Shown here: positions 6,476 to 14,288 of the stretch, piece by piece | How the letters are laid out: each line of letters opens with the position of its first letter | Numbering within the stretch: the stretch's first letter is position 1 | From: Sulfurimonas sp. | Lineage (GTDB): Bacteria; Campylobacterota; Campylobacteria; Campylobacterales; Sulfurimonadaceae | Assembly (NCBI GenBank): GCA_027063215.1 | Contig: JAMOSE010000008.1 | Location: 1-19,740 of the forward strand | Reading direction: 5' to 3' | DNA length: 19,740 nt | The notes under the pieces: generated by a model | Seen by the model: only the letters and a program-made list of their open reading frames with translations | What the model was told of the DNA's origin: nothing | Database searches by the model: none | Translations under genes and position numbers: made by a program

Positions 6476-8556
6476 CGTTTTTTAATGATCTCTTCAGATA
6501 CGTTTTTAGGAACTTCTTCATAGTGATCAAATTCCATAGAGTACGTTGCACGTCCCTGAGTATTTGATCTAAGGTCTGTTGAGTATCCGAACATTTCAGA
6601 TAATGGAACAAATGCATCAACAATTTTGTTACCAGCACGATCACTCATGTTGTTAACTTGTCCACGACGACGGTTAAGGTCACCGATTACATCTCCCATA
6701 TACTCTTCAGGAACTTCAACTTCAACTTTCATAATCGGTTCAAGAATTGTAGGGTTAGCTTTTCTAGCAGCCTCTTTGAATCCCATAGAAGCAGCAAGTT
6801 TAAACGCCATCTCATTTGAATCGACATCATGGTAAGTACCGTCATAAAGACTGATCTCAACATCTTCGATTGGATAACCAGCAAGAATACCGCCTTGCAT
6901 TGCTTCTTCAAAACCTTTTTCAACTGCAGGAATATATTCTCTTGGAATTGCCCCACCTTTAATGTCATTATTAAACACAAGACCAGCACCAGCTTCAGCA
7001 GGTTTCATTTTGAACACAACGTGACCATATTGACCACGACCACCTGATTGTTTCGCGTATTTGTAGTTTTCATCAACTTCATCACGAATTGCTTCACGGT
7101 AAGAAACTTGTGGAGCACCAACTTCAGCTTCAACTTTAAACTCACGCTTCATTCTGTCAACAAGAATCTCAAGGTGTAACTCACCCATACCAGAGATAAT
7201 AGTCTGACCAGTCTCTTCGTCAGTGTGAACTCTAAACGATGGATCTTCAGCTGCAAGTTTGTTCAGTGCGATACCCATTTTCTCTTGGTCAGCTTTTGTT
7301 TTTGGCTCAACTGCAACAGAGATAACCGGATCCGGGAAGTCCATTCTTTCAAGTACAATTTTTTCAGCTGGATCACAAAGCGTATCTCCAGTAGTAGTAG
7401 CTTTAAGACCAACAACTGCACCAATTTCACCAGCGTAGATTTCTGCTACCTCTTCACGTTTAATAGCGTGCATCTTAACGATACGACCAATACGCTCTTT
7501 TTTATCTTTTGTAGTGTTATGTACATAAGAACCTGATTCTAAAGAACCACGATATACACGAATAAATGTTAAAACACCAACGAATGGATCCGTCATGATT
7601 TTAAATGCAAGTGAAGCAAATGCACCATCATCAGTAGAATCAACAACAACTTCTTTAGACTCATCATCCATTAAAGTACCCATAATAGGCTCAGCTTCAA
7701 CCGGTGAAGGAAGATAATCAACAACAGCGTCAAGAAGTGTTTGAACACCTTTGTTTTTAAATGCAGTACCCGGAGTCATTGGAACGATTGCCATTCCTAA
7801 AGTTGCAGATTTGATAGCAGCTTTGATCTCTTCTTGTGTAATCTCTTCACCATCTAAAAATTTCATAGCAAATTCATCATTACCTTCAACTTCAGAAAGC
7901 GTTTCAAGCATTTTTTCTTTATATTCATCAGCAATTTCTTGAAGCTCAGGACGAATATCTTGTTCGTGGTATGCAGAACCCATTGCTGCATCTTCATCCC
8001 AAACAATCTCTTTCATCTTTACAAGGTCAATAACACCTTCGAACTTGTCTTCTGCACCAATTGGCAGTTGAAAAGGCATTGGATTCCCTTTAAGACGCTC
8101 ACGGATTTGCTTCTCTACTTCGTAGAAATCTGCACCAGTTCTGTCCATTTTGTTAACAAAAACAATTGAAGGAACTTTATAACGGTTACGTTGTCTCCAA
8201 ACTGTCTCTGATTGTGGTTGAACCCCACCAACAGCACAAAATACTGAAACAGCACCATCAAGTACACGCATAGAACGCTCAACTTCAATAGTAAAGTCAA
8301 CGTGACCCGGAGTATCGATGATATTGATCTGTTTTCCTTGCCATTCACAAGTAGTAGCAGCAGAAGTAATTGTAATACCACGCTCTTGCTCTTGCTCCAT
8401 CCAGTCCATAGTAGCAGCGCCATCATGAACCTCACCGATTTTATGCTCAACACCAGTATAGAATAAAATTCTTTCTGTTGTTGTTGTTTTACCTGCATCA
8501 ATGTGAGCAGCAATACCGATATTTCTTACATCTTCTAATTTATGAGTTCTTGGCAT
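6466..8556 (-). CDS. fusA: Translation elongation factor G
   Basis: EF-G is the GTPase that drives tRNA-mRNA translocation and, with RRF, ribosome recycling. The 696-residue protein is full length (E. coli 704). The G domain has AHIDAGKT (17-24), the switch I region RGITI (59-63), DTPGH (81-85) and NKMD (135-138). Domains II to V follow, including the SYREAIRDEVDENYKYAKQSGGRGQYG stretch at the start of domain IV, well conserved in EF-G, and a C-terminal EFDHYEEVP. The gene lies 12 nt after rpsG, and its Shine-Dalgarno AGGAAG overlaps the end of rpsG, so translational coupling is likely. No tuf gene follows, unlike the E. coli str operon; the transcript probably ends at the hairpin just downstream. 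Confidence 0.98.
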   Translation of the reverse strand: MPRTHKLEDVRNIGIAAHIDAGKTTTTERILFYTGVEHKIGEVHDGAATMDWMEQEQERGITITSAATTCEWQGKQINIIDTPGHVDFTIEVERSMRVLDGAVSVFCAVGGVQPQSETVWRQRNRYKVPSIVFVNKMDRTGADFYEVEKQIRERLKGNPMPFQLPIGAEDKFEGVIDLVKMKEIVWDEDAAMGSAYHEQDIRPELQEIADEYKEKMLETLSEVEGNDEFAMKFLDGEEITQEEIKAAIKSATLGMAIVPMTPGTAFKNKGVQTLLDAVVDYLPSPVEAEPIMGTLMDDESKEVVVDSTDDGAFASLAFKIMTDPFVGVLTFIRVYRGSLESGSYVHNTTKDKKERIGRIVKMHAIKREEVAEIYAGEIGAVVGLKATTTGDTLCDPAEKIVLERMDFPDPVISVAVEPKTKADQEKMGIALNKLAAEDPSFRVHTDEETGQTIISGMGELHLEILVDRMKREFKVEAEVGAPQVSYREAIRDEVDENYKYAKQSGGRGQYGHVVFKMKPAEAGAGLVFNNDIKGGAIPREYIPAVEKGFEEAMQGGILAGYPIEDVEISLYDGTYHDVDSNEMAFKLAASMGFKEAARKANPTILEPIMKVEVEVPEEYMGDVIGDLNRRRGQVNNMSDRAGNKIVDAFVPLSEMFGYSTDLRSNTQGRATYSMEFDHYEEVPKNVSEEIIKKRNG

Positions 8557-8568
8557 ATTAACTTCCTA

Positions 8569-9036
8569 TTACCATCTATAATGAGCAAATGCTTTATTAG
8601 CTTCTGCCATTTTATATGTATCTTCTTTCTTCTTGAATGCTGAACCTTTGTCAGTTGCTGCATCCATAAACTCATTAGCCAATCTCTCAGCCATAGTTCT
8701 TTCATTTCTCTTACGTGCTGCATCTACTAACCATCTGATAGCTAATGATTGCTGACGTACCGGGCGTACTTCTACTGGAACTTGATAAGTAGCACCACCA
8801 ACACGGCGACTTTTTACCTCAATAATAGGTTTAACATTCTCAATAGCTTCATTAAATACTTCAATACCACTCTTCTCACCACGTGAGCTGATGATATCCA
8901 TAGCAGAATAGATAATTTTTTCTGCAGTAGATTTTTTACCATCTAACATAATCTTGTTAATAAATTTCGTTAAAATTTTGCTTCCATAAATTGGATCTGG
9001 CATAATTTCACGAACGGGAGCTTTTCTTCTTCTCAT
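8569..9036 (-). CDS. rpsG: 30S ribosomal protein S7
   Basis: S7 binds the 3' major domain of 16S rRNA and organises the 30S head near the E site. The 155-residue protein has the family N-terminus MRRRKAPVREIMPDPIYGSK, the central VGGATYQVPVEVRP loop (about 80-93), and the helical C-terminus ending KAFAHYRW. Length matches the usual 155-156 residues. AAGGA sits about 9 nt before the ATG. In E. coli S7 represses its own operon by binding the rpsL-rpsG spacer; here that spacer is 156 nt and holds several hairpins, so similar control is possible but unproven. fusA follows 12 nt downstream. Confidence 0.98.
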   Translation of the reverse strand: MRRRKAPVREIMPDPIYGSKILTKFINKIMLDGKKSTAEKIIYSAMDIISSRGEKSGIEVFNEAIENVKPIIEVKSRRVGGATYQVPVEVRPVRQQSLAIRWLVDAARKRNERTMAERLANEFMDAATDKGSAFKKKEDTYKMAEANKAFAHYRW

Positions 9037-9079
9037 TTGTACTTTTCCTTGTCTTCAATTTTTTCAAATTTACTCAAAA

Positions 9080-9149
9080 CTTACCTAAAATAAATCGCGT
9101 AAGCCCTGTAGCTATTTTGAATATATTACTATGTAAACTTTTCAGTTTA
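9080..9149 (-). promoter_or_regulatory. Structured rpsL-rpsG spacer, possible S7 control site
   Basis: In the minus-strand RNA TAAACT (9149-9144) and AGTTTA (9139-9134) form a 6-bp stem closed by a GAAA tetraloop. Further on, CTTAC (9103-9099) and GTAAG (9084-9080) can form a second stem-loop with a 14-nt loop. The spacer is much longer than the 12-nt rpsG-fusA gap. S7 autoregulation at this position is known in E. coli; the link here is inference and no S7-binding consensus was identified. Confidence 0.3.
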
Positions 9150-9175
9150 ACTTTTTACAATTTCTAAGCGGTATT

Positions 9176-9202
9176 AAAAAAATAATCTATGATTATTTTT
9201 TT
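9176..9202 (-). terminator. 12-bp perfect palindrome spanning the rpsL stop codon
   Basis: Positions 9176-9187 and 9191-9202 are exact reverse complements separated by a 3-nt loop. In minus-strand RNA this is A7 + TAATC, loop ATA, GATTA + T7: a hairpin whose 3' arm ends in a U7 run. The rpsL TAA (9195-9193) is in the 5' arm. It resembles an A-tract/U-tract intrinsic terminator with a very weak core (one G-C pair), so partial attenuation between rpsL and rpsG is possible. Confidence 0.4.
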
Positions 9203-9567
9203 GGTCTTTTTGTTCCATATTTAGAACGAGCAACCATACGGTTAGCAACACCAGCAGTATCAAGTGCACCACGAACAATGTGATACTTAACACCCGGTAA
9301 ATCTTTTACCCTACCACCACGTACAAGTACGATAGAGTGTTCTTGGAGGTTGTGACCTTCACCACCGATATAAGAGATAACCTCAAATCCTGAAGTTAAT
9401 CTAACTTTTGCAACTTTTCTTAAAGCCGAGTTAGGTTTTTTAGGTGTTGTAGTATATACACGAGTACATACACCACGACGTTGTGGACAAGCATTTAAAG
9501 CAGCAGATTTTGATTTCTTAACTACTTTTTTACGCTCTTTACGAATCAATTGATTGATTGTAGGCAT
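9193..9567 (-). CDS. rpsL: 30S ribosomal protein S12
   Basis: S12 lines the decoding centre of the 30S subunit and affects accuracy. The 124-residue protein is full length and nearly canonical: MPTINQLIRKERKK, the decoding loop TTPKKPNSALRKVAKVRL with the lysines at 43-44 that are changed in streptomycin-resistant mutants elsewhere, and GGRVKDLPGVKYH, which contains the aspartate methylthiolated by RimO in other bacteria. These positions look wild type, suggesting streptomycin sensitivity. AAGGA precedes the ATG by about 7 nt. The gene has its own candidate promoter in the 200-nt gap after rpoC, and its stop codon lies inside a perfect palindrome. Confidence 0.98.
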   Translation of the reverse strand: MPTINQLIRKERKKVVKKSKSAALNACPQRRGVCTRVYTTTPKKPNSALRKVAKVRLTSGFEVISYIGGEGHNLQEHSIVLVRGGRVKDLPGVKYHIVRGALDTAGVANRMVARSKYGTKRPKK

Positions 9568-9624
9568 ATAATTCCTTTACTTAATTTTTTCCAGTAGAAT
9601 GTAATCCTCTACAATTAGCCTATA

Positions 9625-9639
9625 ATGAGCAAAGCCCAT
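9625..9639 (-). promoter_or_regulatory. Short hairpin in the rpsL leader
   Basis: In the minus-strand RNA ATGGGC, loop TTT, GCTCAT forms a 6-bp stem with one G-U pair, about 58 nt before the rpsL ATG. It lies downstream of the candidate rpsL -10 elements, so it would be part of the 5' leader. The core GGGCTTTGC also occurs in the hairpin just after rplL (18607-18621). Confidence 0.25.
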
Positions 9640-9645
9640 TTTTAA

Positions 9646-9666
9646 AGTATAATTGAGAGAATTATA
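9646..9666 (-). promoter_or_regulatory. Candidate rpsL promoter region
   Basis: The 200-nt rpoC-rpsL gap has two good -10 hexamers on the minus strand: TATAAT at 9666-9661 (in GTGTCTATAATTC) and TATACT at 9651-9646. Neither has the exact TGn extension and no -35 is clear, but their position after the rpoC terminator-like palindrome suggests a separate promoter for rpsL-rpsG-fusA with a leader of about 70-90 nt. Confidence 0.4.
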
Positions 9667-9753
9667 GACACGGAATAATACAGAAATTCTATTTAAAGTA
9701 AGCTTATTTTAAGAAGTGGTTAAATAATTTGATTGAAGTTGTGAAAAAGTGGG

Positions 9754-9785
9754 GAAACAGAAGAAGATTAATCTTCTTCTGTTTC
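9754..9785 (-). terminator. 16-bp perfect palindrome centred on the rpoC stop codon
   Basis: Positions 9754-9769 and 9770-9785 are exact reverse complements, a 32-bp palindrome that includes the last codons (Glu-Thr-Glu-Glu-Asp) and the TAA at 9770-9768 in its centre. As RNA it would fold into a stem of up to about 14 bp with a small loop holding the stop codon. It is followed by CCCCACTTTTTCAC, so the U run is offset by about 5 nt. Probable rpoC terminator or processing hairpin. As DNA it is symmetric, but only the minus strand carries the downstream U run. Confidence 0.6.
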
Positions 9786-12700
9786 AAAGACAACATCTTT
9801 ATCTTTGTAGATACCTGTCCCAACAGGGATAGTTCTACCAATAATAACATTCTCTTTTAAGTTTTCTAAATTATCAACTTTTGCTGAAACTGCAGCTTCT
9901 GTTAATACTTTCGTTGTATCTTGGAATGATGCAGCTGAGATAATACTATCTGCACTTACTGCTGCACGTGTGATACCAACCAAGAATGGCTCAGCAATCG
10001 CAGGGCGACCACCAAGACGCATAATTTTTTCATTTTCTTGAGCAAATTTGACTTTAGAAACCAAATCACCTTCAATAAATTTTGTATCTCCAGATTTTAC
10101 AATTTTAACCTGACGTAACATCTGTGTAAAGATAACCTCAATGTGTTTATCGGCAATATTAACCCCTTGAGAACGATAAACCTGTTGTACTTCAGATACA
10201 AGATAGTTATAAAGTGCCTTAACACCCATAATTCTTAATAACTCATGTGAAGATACGATACCTGTAGTTAAACGCTCACCGGAATGAACAAAGTCACCAG
10301 GATTAACAACCGGTTCATGAGACTTATCTACAAAATACTCTTTTACTATACCATTCTCTGCATTACTCACAATAATACGAACTTTTCCACGAAGTGGTTT
10401 ACCAAAGCTTACAACACCGTCAATCTCAGAAATAAGTGCTGTTGCTTTTGGTCGACGTCCTTCAAAAAGTTCAGATACACGTGGAAGACCACCGGTAATA
10501 TCTGATGATTTTTGCAATGCTTTTGGTGTTTTTGCCAAGATATCGGCAATTTTCACCTCTGCACCATCTGCCACAAAGATAGATGACTTAGGTTCAATCG
10601 CATAACGCAACAGTTCACCATCTTCTGTTGCAAGCACAATAGTTGGCTTATATTCAGAAGAGATGTGATCGTTGATCATCAGACGTGTTTTACCAGTAAG
10701 CTCATCAAGTTGTTCACTTGCCGTTGTTCCAACAATGATATCTTCAAATTTAACAACTCCGTTTGCTTCAGAAATAATCGGATTAGAGTATGGATCCCAT
10801 TCAGCAATTACCACTGACTCATCAGAAGATGGTTTAGCAATAAGCGTTTGCCCATCAACTGCTTCATTATCATCTGTAACAATCACAGATCCACGTGCAA
10901 TATAGTGACGCACTGCTTCACGGTTATTACTATCAATAATAGCTGCAAAAAGACCTTTTTCAACAACATCATAGCCAGATTTAAGCCCTTCAAATCTCTC
11001 TAAATAATCACCTTTTAACAAGAAGTATTTTACTGTACCTTCTTCTTTTGCATAGAGTTTTTGCGTTACCGGAGCACCATTGTCAACTAAAAGCTCAGAA
11101 GCATATGGAATACGTGAAGGTACATTCCAGCCATCTTTAATAGTCTCAACAATAGAATCTTCTGCTGCTACTTTTGTACCATTTGCATATGGGAAATAGA
11201 ATTTCCCTTCAATTTGTCCACTTACACCTGCTAATTCATTTGGTTTAGCAATCTCATTTTTACGAAGTGAATATCGAACAGTTTCAGAATCTGATTTTAC
11301 GCTGATAATAACTTCATCATGAATAGTCTGAACTTCTACAACACCGGCAAACGGTGCTTTGATTTTTGGTTCAACAAGAAGTACAGCTGCATTACGGCGG
11401 TTAGCCACAATGTTTTTACCCTCTTTGTTTCTATACGTTTTAAGGTTATAGTAACGGATAAAACCTTCTTTTTCAGCAACAACTTGACGCTCTTGTGCAG
11501 TACTCGATGCAGTTCCCCCAACGTGGAATGTACGAAGTGTAAGCTGCGTACCCGGCTCACCGATTGACTGTGCAGCAATAATACCAACAGCTTCACCAGC
11601 ACGTACAATATGTCCTGTTGCAAGGTTTACACCATAACAAAGTGCACAGATACCATCTTGGCTTTTACATGTTGTCGGTGTTCTAATATGTGCTGTTTTA
11701 ATACCTGCCTCAGCAATAACTTTCGCAGATACTTCATCAAGAAGCGTACCTTCGGCATAAAGAATCTCATTTGAGATAGGATCAATAACATCATCCGCAA
11801 GAACACGACCATTCAATCTGTCTTCTAATGATTCAATCAAAGTATTTTGATCAGAGATATCTGTAATCTCAATACCCTCATGTGTATGACAGTCATGTTC
11901 AACAATTTTAACATTTTGTGCAACATCAACAAGTTTACGAGTAAGGTAACCCGCATTTGCAGTTTTTAGTGCAGTATCGGCAAGACCTTTACGAGCACCG
12001 TGCGTTGAAATAAAGTACTCAATTACGTTTAGACCCTCTTTAAAGTTTGAGATAATCGGTGTTTCAATAATATCTCCAGAAGGCTTCGCCATAAGACCAC
12101 GCATACCTGCAAGCTGACGGATCTGTGCCGCTGAACCACGAGCCCCAGAGTCTGCCATCATATGAATAGAGTTAAATCCATCTTTATCATTTTGTACAAG
12201 TTCCATCATCTCAGCAGCAAGGGTATTATTTGTGTCTGTCCAAACATCAATGATTTTATTGTAACGTTCTTGCTCTGTTAAAAGACCTGCTTCAAACTGT
12301 TTTTGAATCTCAATAACACGTGCTTTTGAGTCCGCAATTTTTGCAGGCTTCATAGCTGGTACACGAATATCATCAGCTGAGATAGAAACACCTGATTCTG
12401 TTGCATGTTTAAAACCTAAATCTTTTAAACGATCTAAGAAACCTGCAGTTACACCGATACCACCATGTTTTTGAACATAATCAACGATCTCATTGATCGC
12501 TTTTTTCTTCATAACTCTGTTCCATAACTCAGAAGGAACAAAGTCCGGAAGGATTGCTTTGATTAAAAGACGACCAGCAGTTGTATGAATAATTCTTCCA
12601 TCAACTCTTGTTCTTACTTTTGCATGAATATCAAGAGCATCATGTTCTAATGCAATACGAATCTCATCAACATTAGCAAAAAGTTTATTTGAACCCTTAA

Positions 12701-14288
12701 CACCATTTTTCTCTAAAGAGATATAGTAGATACCAAGGACCATATCCTGTGAAGGTGTAGCAATCGCTTTACCAGATGCAGGAAGCAAGATATTCATAGA
12801 TGCAAGCATCAGTACTTTTGCCTCTGCAATTGCAGCAGAACTTAAAGGTACGTGAACAGCCATCTGATCCCCATCGAAATCGGCATTGAAGGCCGCACAA
12901 ACAAGTGGGTGAAGCTGAATTGCTTTTCCATCGATAAGACGTGGGTGAAACGCTTGAATAGAGAGTTTATGCAGTGTCGGTGCACGGTTCAGCATAATAG
13001 GATACCCATCAACAATCTCTGCTAAAGATTCCCAAACCTCATTACTTTTTTCTTCAATCATCTTCTTGGCAGCTTTAACAGTTGTTGCATATCCTTTTTC
13101 TTCCAGTTTTGCAATCAAATGCGGCTTAAAGAGTTCAAGTGCCATTTTTTTAGGAAGACCACACTCATCCATACGCAAATCAGGACCAACAACAATTACA
13201 GAACGTCCAGAGAAGTCAACACGCTTCCCAAGAAGGTTTTGTCTAAAACGTCCCTGTTTCCCTTTAATAATCTCAGAAAGTGATTTAAGAGGACGCTTGT
13301 TTGCCCCTTTTACTGCATTTGCACGACGACCATTGTCAAAAAGTGCATCTACAGACTCTTGAAGCATACGCTTCTCATTTCTTACAATAATCTCAGGAGC
13401 TTCAAGTTCTACAAGACGCTTCAAACGTTGATTACGGTTGATAACACGACGATAAAGATCATTGACATCAGAAACCGCAAATTTTCCACCATCAAGACTT
13501 ACAAGTGGACGTAAATCTGGTGGAAGAACAGGAAGTACTGTTAGCATCATCCAAGCTGGATTGTTTCCAGAGTTAAGGAATGACTCAATAACTTTCAGAC
13601 GTTTATTGATAGTCTTTTTCTTCGCTTCAGATTTAGTCTCACCTATCTGCTCTTTTAAAGCAGTAAAAAGATCAACAAGATCAATAGAATCAAGAAGATC
13701 ACGAATAACTTCACCACCCATACGTGCTTTAAAGCCTAAGGCATCAAATCTTTGAACAAGTGTTCTGTATTGCTCTTCATTTAAAACATCATATTTTAAA
13801 ACTGGTGTTTTTGCTTCAGCATCATAGTATGCCTCACCACCCTCTTCTACAATATATGCTTCATAGTAAAGTACACGCTCTAAATCTTTCATCTTGATAC
13901 CAAGTAGTGTACCGATACGAGATGGTAATGAACTTACGTACCAAATATGTGCAACAGGCGTTACAAGCTCAATGTGACCCATACGTGTACGACGAACTTT
14001 AGTGCTTGTTACTTCAACACCACACTTCTCACATACAACACCTTTATAACGCATCTTTTTATATTTACCACAAAGACACTCATAATCTCTGACCGGTCCA
14101 AAGATCTTCGCACAAAAAAGACCATCACGCTCAGGTTTGAGTGTACGGTAGTTGATAGTCTCTGGTTTTTTTACTTCGCCATGACTCCATGACATTACCT
14201 TCTCAGGTGATGCCAAACGGAATTGCAGCTGTTTTATATCTTTTGGTCTACTCTCTTCTGTTACTTCTACTGGTACTAATCTACTCAT
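9768..14288 (-). CDS. rpoC: DNA-directed RNA polymerase subunit beta'
   Basis: Beta' forms the catalytic clamp half of RNA polymerase. The 1506-residue protein has the N-terminal zinc site Cys71, Cys73, Cys86, Cys89. The active-site motif NADFDGDQM starts at residue 468, with the Mg-binding aspartates 470, 472 and 474. The bridge-helix stretch begins ISTHGARKGLADTALKTANA. The second zinc site is Cys800, Cys874, Cys881 and Cys884. The trigger-loop core is GIIAAQSIGEPGTQLTLRTF. Length is about 100 residues above E. coli (1407), most of it in the C-terminal half. The start ATG overlaps the rpoB end by 8 nt, with AGGTGG (14300-14295) 6 nt upstream inside rpoB. The extreme C-terminus and stop are embedded in a perfect palindrome. 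Confidence 0.98.
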   Translation of the reverse strand: MSRLVPVEVTEESRPKDIKQLQFRLASPEKVMSWSHGEVKKPETINYRTLKPERDGLFCAKIFGPVRDYECLCGKYKKMRYKGVVCEKCGVEVTSTKVRRTRMGHIELVTPVAHIWYVSSLPSRIGTLLGIKMKDLERVLYYEAYIVEEGGEAYYDAEAKTPVLKYDVLNEEQYRTLVQRFDALGFKARMGGEVIRDLLDSIDLVDLFTALKEQIGETKSEAKKKTINKRLKVIESFLNSGNNPAWMMLTVLPVLPPDLRPLVSLDGGKFAVSDVNDLYRRVINRNQRLKRLVELEAPEIIVRNEKRMLQESVDALFDNGRRANAVKGANKRPLKSLSEIIKGKQGRFRQNLLGKRVDFSGRSVIVVGPDLRMDECGLPKKMALELFKPHLIAKLEEKGYATTVKAAKKMIEEKSNEVWESLAEIVDGYPIMLNRAPTLHKLSIQAFHPRLIDGKAIQLHPLVCAAFNADFDGDQMAVHVPLSSAAIAEAKVLMLASMNILLPASGKAIATPSQDMVLGIYYISLEKNGVKGSNKLFANVDEIRIALEHDALDIHAKVRTRVDGRIIHTTAGRLLIKAILPDFVPSELWNRVMKKKAINEIVDYVQKHGGIGVTAGFLDRLKDLGFKHATESGVSISADDIRVPAMKPAKIADSKARVIEIQKQFEAGLLTEQERYNKIIDVWTDTNNTLAAEMMELVQNDKDGFNSIHMMADSGARGSAAQIRQLAGMRGLMAKPSGDIIETPIISNFKEGLNVIEYFISTHGARKGLADTALKTANAGYLTRKLVDVAQNVKIVEHDCHTHEGIEITDISDQNTLIESLEDRLNGRVLADDVIDPISNEILYAEGTLLDEVSAKVIAEAGIKTAHIRTPTTCKSQDGICALCYGVNLATGHIVRAGEAVGIIAAQSIGEPGTQLTLRTFHVGGTASSTAQERQVVAEKEGFIRYYNLKTYRNKEGKNIVANRRNAAVLLVEPKIKAPFAGVVEVQTIHDEVIISVKSDSETVRYSLRKNEIAKPNELAGVSGQIEGKFYFPYANGTKVAAEDSIVETIKDGWNVPSRIPYASELLVDNGAPVTQKLYAKEEGTVKYFLLKGDYLERFEGLKSGYDVVEKGLFAAIIDSNNREAVRHYIARGSVIVTDDNEAVDGQTLIAKPSSDESVVIAEWDPYSNPIISEANGVVKFEDIIVGTTASEQLDELTGKTRLMINDHISSEYKPTIVLATEDGELLRYAIEPKSSIFVADGAEVKIADILAKTPKALQKSSDITGGLPRVSELFEGRRPKATALISEIDGVVSFGKPLRGKVRIIVSNAENGIVKEYFVDKSHEPVVNPGDFVHSGERLTTGIVSSHELLRIMGVKALYNYLVSEVQQVYRSQGVNIADKHIEVIFTQMLRQVKIVKSGDTKFIEGDLVSKVKFAQENEKIMRLGGRPAIAEPFLVGITRAAVSADSIISAASFQDTTKVLTEAAVSAKVDNLENLKENVIIGRTIPVGTGIYKDKDVVFETEED

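Noticed and set aside
6354..6644. N-terminal extension of the hypothetical exported protein
   Set aside because: It overlaps fusA and would bury the signal peptide; a promoter and ATG directly precede the signal peptide at 6353.
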